The notes beneath the pieces are model-generated. The model worked only from the letters and a program-made list of their open reading frames with translations. It made no database searches and had not been told where the DNA came from. A DNA stretch of 18,381 nucleotides. It comes from CAZTVF01 sp964616985 (lineage in GTDB: Bacteria; Planctomycetota; Phycisphaerae; SM23-33). Location: contig CAZTVF010000105.1 of assembly GCA_964616985.1 (NCBI GenBank), positions 1-18,381 of the forward strand, in the 5' to 3' direction. Shown here one piece after another: positions 13,223 through 18,381 of the stretch. Position numbers and translations under genes: made by a program. The stretch's first letter is position 1. Every line of letters starts with the position of its first letter.

Positions 13223-14467
13223 ATGCGAGCAGTGATGATTGCGACGATTGTGCTGATGCTGGCGGCGGCGGGGCAGGCGGCGGCACCGAAGAAGCCGGCG
13301 TCGGCCCCGGCGGAAAAGCCGACGGTGGCGGTCATCGACTTTGTCGTCAAGGGCGAGGTTGACATCAAGGGCGCCGGCGAGGCGGCGGCTGAGTTGCTCG
13401 TCGCCAACCTGGGCGACCAGCACTACCAGCTCATCGAGCGGTCGCAGCTGGCGGCCTTGCTGAAGGAGGCCGACCTCACGCTGGCCTTCGTGCAGGACAA
13501 TCCCGAGAAGGTCTATGGCAGACTCAAGGGCGTTCAGTACCTGGCCATGGGCAGCGTGACGCGGCTGGGCGACCTGACGATCACGGCCCGCCTGGTGGAG
13601 GTGGCGACGGGCAAGATCATCCAGACGGCCGCGGTCTCCGCCGAGGACGCCCGCGGCCTCAAGGACGCCATCGGCGAACTGGCCGCCGTGCTGCAGATGA
13701 CGTCCGAGGAGAAGGCCCGGCACCTCAAGGAAGCCCCCAAGCCCGCCGCCGCCCAATATGAGCGGGTGCTCGCGGCCGTCGCCGAGCGGGTGGCCGAGGT
13801 GAAGGCTCGCCCGGGGCAGACGGTCGCCAGAGGCGAGCTGCTGGTGAGACTGGATGACCGCGTTGTGCAGGCCGACCTCAAGCTGGCCGAGAGCCAACTA
13901 GCCGAGGCCAAGGTCGCGGAGGTGGAGGCGAGGCGGCAATTTGCTCGCGCGAAGAAACTGTATGATGCCGCGGCCATCTCCAAAGACGAGTTCGACAAGG
14001 CCGTCGCTGCGAGGGACGCCGCCGAGAAGAATACGGCTCGCATGCAGGCCGCCGCGGAGGTGTCGAAGGAAGCGGCTGGGCTCGCCGCCATCCGTTCTCC
14101 CATGGCCGGAGTGGTGGCCGAGGTGCTCGTCAGCGAAGGCGAAGCCGTCGCCCTGAAACAGGAACTGGTGGTGATTCGCAGGGCCGGGGGCTCCTCCCGC
14201 GTCCACATCGAGAACGGAGCCATCGTCGTGGCCGCCGGCGATGGCAACGAGATTCTCGTTCGCCCGGACGTGGACAGGCTCAAGGCCTTCGGCATCACCG
14301 ACACCGCCGCGTTCCTTGCCGGCCTCGAGCAGGAGCTTCTGGGTACCCTGAAGGATCCCGCAACCATCGGCGACTGGCCAGTGTCCATGGGCGCCGAGCG
14401 CGTTGTGAGACTAAGTTCGATTGCCACCATCGAAGCTCGCAAGGCAGCCTCGAAGCCGCAACCGTAG
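13223..14467 (+). CDS. CsgG-like / membrane-fusion-protein hybrid, exported
   Basis: This 414-aa protein begins with a signal peptide (residues 1-21, ending GQAAA). Residues 33-140 look like the CsgG/LpoB-type fold seen in curli-secretion and penicillin-binding-protein activator proteins: 'TVAVIDFVVKG', 'LLVANLGDQHYQLIERSQLAALLKE', 'GVQYLAMGSVTRLGDLTITARLVEVATGKII'. Residues 184-318 look like a periplasmic membrane-fusion protein: a half-lipoyl 'VAEVKARPGQTVARGELLVRLDD', a coiled-coil hairpin (213-285) with 'LYDAAAISKDEFDKA', then the second half-lipoyl 'AAIRSPMAGVVAEVLVSEGEAV'. The C-terminal 90 residues are unassigned. GAGG lies 9 nt before the ATG. No transporter or outer-membrane partner is adjacent. 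Confidence 0.75.
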   Translation: MRAVMIATIVLMLAAAGQAAAPKKPASAPAEKPTVAVIDFVVKGEVDIKGAGEAAAELLVANLGDQHYQLIERSQLAALLKEADLTLAFVQDNPEKVYGRLKGVQYLAMGSVTRLGDLTITARLVEVATGKIIQTAAVSAEDARGLKDAIGELAAVLQMTSEEKARHLKEAPKPAAAQYERVLAAVAERVAEVKARPGQTVARGELLVRLDDRVVQADLKLAESQLAEAKVAEVEARRQFARAKKLYDAAAISKDEFDKAVAARDAAEKNTARMQAAAEVSKEAAGLAAIRSPMAGVVAEVLVSEGEAVALKQELVVIRRAGGSSRVHIENGAIVVAAGDGNEILVRPDVDRLKAFGITDTAAFLAGLEQELLGTLKDPATIGDWPVSMGAERVVRLSSIATIEARKAASKPQP

Positions 14468-14657
14468 CCTGCGCCTCTGGACACAACTCGGGTGTCCCCC
14501 GACAGGCTCGGGGCTGCGTCACTCAACGCCGGCCCACTGCGTGGGTCGGTCTTCCCGCGCCTGCGATCCCGCGGGGCTCCGGGCATCGCCACCGGTCAGC
14601 CCTTGCACGCGTGTTCGATCCGTCGCCTCCCAAGAAACACGGCCTGCGAGGCGGCGC

Positions 14658-15917
14658 TTACTCGCCCGTGTACCCGATCTGCTTCCAGATCTCCTTGGCG
14701 AGCTTCACGCCCTTGGGGTTGGGCTTGGGCGTACCCAGGATGCTGGGCGGCAGCTTCTTGTAGCCGCACTTGGCGTGCTGCGGGAAAGGCGAGTACGTGT
14801 CGTCCTGGTGTTTGCGGCGGCTGGCCTCGGAGCGGAAGTCGGGCATGTCCAAGGGCTGCCCGTCGGCCAGGGCGCTCTTCCACGCGAGGATGCCCACGGT
14901 GGACATCGCCACGCCGCGGTACACGTCCAGGAACGGCTGCTTGCCCGATCGGATCGCATTGGCGAATTCGAAGTTTGTCCAGAAGTCGCCGCCGCCGTGC
15001 CCGGCCTTGCTGGCCAGCTCCCCATGCTCGGGCCAGTTGGGCGTGTACATGCGGTCGGCCATCTCCTTGCCCTTGCGATCCCATCCCTCGTGCCAGACGC
15101 GAACCTGTCCGGAGCCGAAATACCCGCCGCCGCGCACCAGTTCCATCGCCCCGCGCGAGCCATGCACGCGGTACCAGTTGCTGTGGCCCGGCAGCATGAG
15201 GCCGAAGATGCGGAACACCGACCCGTTGTTCATGCGGCACAGGATCACCGAGCCCGGGTCGCCCACGCGAACGGTCTCGGCGTCCAGCTCCGGCCGTGCG
15301 ATCGACAGGCCGTTGACCTTCACGGGCATCGTGTCGGTGATGTACATCAAGGGGGCCAGCGCGTGGGTGCAGTAGTACGTCGAGGGAATCCATGCGCGCC
15401 AGTGCTTCATGCCCGGCGAGATGCCCAGGCGGTCGCGGCCGGACATCGGGTGGTTGTACTCGCCCTCGGCATAGGTCACCTCGCCGATCTCGCCGGTTCG
15501 GTAGACGCGGCGCATCTCCATGTTGAACTGCGTGTAGGGATAGTTCTCGGCGAGCATGTAGATCAGGCCGGTCTTCTCCACCTTGCGGCACAAGGCGACG
15601 CCCTCGGCGACGGTGGCGTTGGAGGTGCACTCGCTCATGACGTGCTTGCCGGCGTCCAGGGCCTTGATGGCGAACGGGGCGTGCTCGTGGAAGTAATTCG
15701 CCAGGATCACCGCGTCCATGTCGTGGTCGAGGAACTTGTCGTAGTCGGTGTACGTGGCCACGTTGTACCGCTTGCCGACTTCGTTGAGCCTCTGCTCCCA
15801 CGTGTCGCAGATGGCCACCAGCTTCATGCCCACCAGGTGCCCGGCGCCCGCCATGAAGCTCTGCCCGCGGCCGACGCCGATCACGCCCACTCGAATCTCA
15901 CGCTGCTTGCGAGCCAT
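14658..15917 (-). CDS. Gfo/Idh/MocA-family oxidoreductase (ECTSN variant)
   Basis: This 419-aa NAD(P)-dependent oxidoreductase probably acts on a sugar or inositol derivative. The Rossmann motif GVIGVGRG is at 11-18 and 'AICDTW' follows the second strand. The family's EKP motif, whose Lys assists catalysis, is replaced by Glu96-Cys97-Thr98 in 'SECTSNATVAEG'. His185 sits in 'YYCTHALAPL', the usual position of the catalytic His. A C-terminal alpha/beta domain follows and ends near 'KEIWKQIGYTGE'. No signal or TAT motif is present, so it is cytoplasmic. GGGAG lies 7 nt before the ATG. The 14468-14657 stretch downstream, up to the CsgG-like gene end, shows no gene. Confidence 0.88.
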   Translation of the reverse strand: MARKQREIRVGVIGVGRGQSFMAGAGHLVGMKLVAICDTWEQRLNEVGKRYNVATYTDYDKFLDHDMDAVILANYFHEHAPFAIKALDAGKHVMSECTSNATVAEGVALCRKVEKTGLIYMLAENYPYTQFNMEMRRVYRTGEIGEVTYAEGEYNHPMSGRDRLGISPGMKHWRAWIPSTYYCTHALAPLMYITDTMPVKVNGLSIARPELDAETVRVGDPGSVILCRMNNGSVFRIFGLMLPGHSNWYRVHGSRGAMELVRGGGYFGSGQVRVWHEGWDRKGKEMADRMYTPNWPEHGELASKAGHGGGDFWTNFEFANAIRSGKQPFLDVYRGVAMSTVGILAWKSALADGQPLDMPDFRSEASRRKHQDDTYSPFPQHAKCGYKKLPPSILGTPKPNPKGVKLAKEIWKQIGYTGE

Positions 15918-16209
15918 TGGTTATCTCCCGATGCCCGTAGGCACCTTGTTTTCCGCGCCTGGTTTGCTCTTCCTCTCCCGGAAGAGACGGCCGCATTATC
16001 GCAAGCCGCGGCGGGCCTGCAAGAGCCTGTCTTCAGATGCTCCGGCATCTATCCCGGACCTCGCCGGGGTGGTAGACTGTTGCGACTCCCCAATCCCCAG
16101 GGATGATTCATGACTGCGATCCTTGAGAATGACGTCTTGCGGGCCTGTCCGGAATCTGCCATCGTGCTGCTGGAGCAGTAGAATCATGATCGCACGAGGA
16201 GTATCTCCT
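15918..16209. other. Divergent intergenic region with a doubtful 23-codon frame
   Basis: This spacer separates the Gfo/Idh/MocA gene (-) from the 16210 gene (+). It contains one short frame at 16110-16181 (+), MTAILENDVLRACPESAIVLLEQ, preceded only by GGGA. It may be chance or the stump of a lost gene. A compact stem (CCCGGACCTCGCCGGG, near 16053) is also visible. I see no strong promoter. Confidence 0.3.
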
Positions 16210-16707
16210 ATGAAACGAACGAAGTGGGCAGCCCTCATAGTTATGACCATCGTCCTGGCAACTGGTGCCTTTGCATTGCTTCTTGTTGTCACGAACAAGA
16301 ACAAGGTGGACGCGCTGGAAGGCGTGAGTGCCAGTTCAAGAATACGAATCATCGCGCCGGGCCACCCGGTGAGGACACTTTCGGCGGAGCATGTCCCGTC
16401 CTTGTTGCGAGCCATCCGCGAGCACTCGCGCCCCGGCTGCAATCCCATCGCAATCTTCTTGGAGCGACTGCGTCATCGTCACCAACCCGCTCCCGCGCCG
16501 TTGGCAGAAAAGGGGTTTGCTGCCGCCAGGCGATTCGAAGGTTATACTCTAGTGGAGATTGTACCGATGGACGAACGCGGGCGGTGTACCGGTATGGCTG
16601 TACGCTGGTACCAGAAGGATGACATTGCCGCAGTTCTTATCGGTAATGCTTTGCAGGTGCGTAACGTCAGTTGTGATGCTCTGGTGGAGTCATCGTTCGG
16701 GAAGTAG
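16210..16707 (+). CDS. Small membrane-anchored protein of unknown function
   Basis: This encodes 165 aa. Residues 1-5 are basic (MKRTK), and 6-28 form one hydrophobic helix, an anchor or uncleaved signal. The remainder is a small alpha/beta domain outside the membrane with four cysteines or fewer and no motif I recognise. Composition is less GC-rich than the neighbours. GAGGAG lies 8 nt before the ATG at 16210, and the 29 extra codons upstream lack homology. It ends 22 nt before the sugar-isomerase-like gene and could share its transcript. Confidence 0.65.
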   Translation: MKRTKWAALIVMTIVLATGAFALLLVVTNKNKVDALEGVSASSRIRIIAPGHPVRTLSAEHVPSLLRAIREHSRPGCNPIAIFLERLRHRHQPAPAPLAEKGFAAARRFEGYTLVEIVPMDERGRCTGMAVRWYQKDDIAAVLIGNALQVRNVSCDALVESSFGK

Positions 16708-16729
16708 TCGATCAATCGAGGATGCATAC

Positions 16730-18127
16730 ATGCCGCATACAAAGAAACCCCTGCTGGCGTTGTGCCCGATCGGGAAGTTCGTCTTCAGCCACACCGACGC
16801 GGTGCGCCAGAAGAAGCTCCTGCAGGAGAAGCTCAAGGCCTGGGGCGTGAACTTCGTCGACCTCGATGGCGTGCTGGAGGACGGCATGGTCCGCCAGCAG
16901 TCGCACGTGGCGACGGTGGTGGAGCATTTCCGCGCCAAGAAGGCCGATGCCCTGTTCGTGCCGCACTGCAACTTCGGCACCGAAGGCGCGGTCGGCATGA
17001 TCGGGCGCGACCTGGGCCTGCCGACGCTGCTGTGGGGTCCGCGCGACGAGGCGCCGGCCATCGACGGCACGCGCCTGCGCGACTCGCTGTGCGGCATGTT
17101 CGCCAGCAGCAAGGTGCTACACAAGCTGGGCGTGCCCTTCACGTACATCGAGAATTGCCGCATGGACGAGCCGCCCCTGCGCTTGGGCGTCGACCGCTTC
17201 CTGCGGGCCGTGCACGTCGCCAACGGACTGCGCCGCGGCCTGCGGATCGCCCACATCGGCCAGCGGATCGATTTCTTCTGGACCACCATCGTCAACGAGA
17301 GCGAACTGCTGGAACGCTTCAAGGTGCAGGTCCAGCCGGTCGACCTGGTGGACTTCATCCGCCTGGCCAAGGACCGCGCCGCCCAGGGCCGCGCGGGCTA
17401 CGCCAAGGAGGCCGCCCAGCTTCGCCAGGACTGCACGGTCGAGGGCTTCGCCGATGACGGGCCGCTGATCAACATCCTGGCCGTCCGCGACCAGATGCTG
17501 GCCGTCGCCAAGGACACGGGTGCCGAAGTGCTGGCCATGCAGGATTTCACGTCGCTGGTCGATGCGATGGGCGCGTACTGCTTCTTCGCCAACAGCATGG
17601 TGTCGGACAAGATGTCCGTCGCCTGCGAGTCCGACATCCACGGCGCCATCAGCTCGGCCCTGGTGCGGCGGGCGACGCTGGGATCGCAGGCCGATTTCCT
17701 GGCCGACATCACCGTTCGCCATCCCGCCGACGACAACGCGGTGCTGATGTGGCACGCCGGGGCGCCGCTGTCGATGAAGCACCCCAAGGCCAGGGTTCGC
17801 CTGGGAACGCATTGGATCCTGCCCAGCCCGCTGGCGGGCATGCCGCACTTCCGCCTGCAGGAGGGGCCCATCACCATCGCCCGCTTCGACGGCGACCGCG
17901 GCGAATACCAGCTCGCCGTCGGCCAGGGGCATTCGATCTATGGGCCCGAGAACCAGAACAACTATGTATGGATGCGGGTGGATAACTGGCCGCGATGGGA
18001 GCGGGCGCTCATCGAAGGCCCCTTCATTCACCACGCCGCCATGACTTATGCCCACGTGGGCGATGCCCTGGTGGAGGCGTGCAAGTACGTCCCCGGCCTT
18101 TCGCCGCTGCGCCTGGATCAGGCATAG
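16730..18127 (+). CDS. L-fucose/L-arabinose isomerase family protein
   Basis: This 465-aa cytoplasmic protein has the fucose/arabinose isomerase architecture: an N-terminal Rossmann-like domain ('LLALCPIGKFVFSH', 'ADALFVPHCNFGTEGAVG' at 73-89), a middle domain with 'LRIAHIGQRIDFFW' (171-184), and a C-terminal domain with 'ACESDIHGAISSALVRRAT' (298-316). The latter corresponds to the Glu/Asp/His metal site of the isomerases. 'MWHAGAPLSMKHP' (340-352) and 'FIHHAA' (432-437) are further expected segments. These enzymes interconvert aldoses and ketoses; the exact sugar cannot be read. GAGGA lies 7 nt before the ATG at 16730. A long in-frame upstream extension overlaps the previous gene and is not coding. 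Confidence 0.85.
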   Translation: MPHTKKPLLALCPIGKFVFSHTDAVRQKKLLQEKLKAWGVNFVDLDGVLEDGMVRQQSHVATVVEHFRAKKADALFVPHCNFGTEGAVGMIGRDLGLPTLLWGPRDEAPAIDGTRLRDSLCGMFASSKVLHKLGVPFTYIENCRMDEPPLRLGVDRFLRAVHVANGLRRGLRIAHIGQRIDFFWTTIVNESELLERFKVQVQPVDLVDFIRLAKDRAAQGRAGYAKEAAQLRQDCTVEGFADDGPLINILAVRDQMLAVAKDTGAEVLAMQDFTSLVDAMGAYCFFANSMVSDKMSVACESDIHGAISSALVRRATLGSQADFLADITVRHPADDNAVLMWHAGAPLSMKHPKARVRLGTHWILPSPLAGMPHFRLQEGPITIARFDGDRGEYQLAVGQGHSIYGPENQNNYVWMRVDNWPRWERALIEGPFIHHAAMTYAHVGDALVEACKYVPGLSPLRLDQA

Positions 18128-18298
18128 CCAACGTCGGCGCGGCAACGGGGCGCGGCCGGGGAAGGCCGTTATACCCGAAAAGGTGCCATGCCGAAGCGTA
18201 CCCGCGCCGGCATGCTCGTGCGAGACATGCGGGCGCGTCCCGAGGGCGCGACGCCTGGCTCCTGCAGGAAACTTCGGCAAGACAACTTATGCGACCAC

Positions 18299-18381
18299 TT
18301 AGATCGCCACGGCCAGCGCTTCCAGTTCCATCGCCGGCAGGGCGGCCAGGATGTCCTCGCCCAGCGAGGGGGTCAGCGTGG
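18299..18381 (-). CDS. 3' end of an unidentified gene, cut by the window edge
   Basis: On the minus strand, the last 83 bases read as an open frame ending '...GEDILAALPAMELEALAVAI' followed by TAA at 18299-18301. The composition (L, A and E at codon third positions G/C) matches the neighbouring genes, so it is probably the C-terminus of a real protein. 26 residues are too few to name it. It converges on the isomerase-like gene with 171 nt between. That gap holds only short palindromes such as GCATG...CATGC near 18210. Confidence 0.55.
   Translation of the reverse strand, partial: TLTPSLGEDILAALPAMELEALAVAI

Noticed and set aside
17117..18280. 387-codon minus-strand frame opposite the isomerase-like gene
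   Set aside because: Shadow of the plus-strand gene, with no domain motifs and low-complexity composition. The frames at 197-1132, 2097-3050, 2915-3823 and 12899-13897 were rejected for the same reason.

Overview
The window is GC-rich bacterial DNA. Its gene content suggests the Planctomycetota, possibly a Phycisphaerae-like lineage: an MJ0042-type zinc ribbon, a 3-keto-disaccharide hydrolase (DUF1080), a Gfo/Idh/MocA oxidoreductase with an ECTSN active-site variant, a URO-D-superfamily protein, an LssY_C protein, and short GGCACGGGC-type palindromic repeats. This assignment is inferred from gene families, since no rRNA or ribosomal protein gene is present.

Layout. 83-4132: a lipoprotein hydrolase (-), then divergently endonuclease III (nth), an exported protein of unknown function and thioredoxin reductase (trxB), all +. 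4136-8259: a minus-strand series with a small zinc ribbon, a URO-D-like protein, an LssY_C membrane protein and a nucleotide-sugar dehydrogenase. A perfect 22-bp inverted repeat lies between the URO-D-like and LssY_C genes. 8260-8717: a gene-free spacer carrying a 132-bp insertion element. 8718-11401: a membrane-anchored protein with an internal duplication, a tRNA-Arg(ACG) gene, and then a patch of decaying genes (a four-helix-bundle gene with an internal stop, a truncated methyltransferase-like start, and a DUF2294 gene without a usable start) plus an intact VOC protein. 11578-14467: a DUF1080 protein, a second copy of the 132-bp element, a two-gene nucleotidyltransferase module with a frameshifted tail, and a CsgG-like/membrane-fusion-protein hybrid. 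14658-18381: a Gfo/Idh/MocA oxidoreductase (-), a small membrane protein, a fucose/arabinose-isomerase-like protein, and the 3' end of one more gene.

How the genes fit together. DUF1080, Gfo/Idh/MocA and sugar-isomerase-like proteins suit a glycan-degrading lifestyle, but they are not one operon. The nucleotide-sugar dehydrogenase probably supplies a uronic-acid sugar for surface polysaccharide. nth and trxB are housekeeping genes.

Most notable observation. Two 132-bp elements (8354-8485 and 12443-12574) differ at one base. Each has matching 19-bp imperfect inverted ends (CAGGG...CCCTG), and each is bounded by its own perfect 10-bp direct repeat (CCGTGGCGCG and CCGTCCGCTG). This is the signature of a transposed, non-autonomous MITE-like element whose interior is made of tight palindromes. 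No transposase gene is present in the window.
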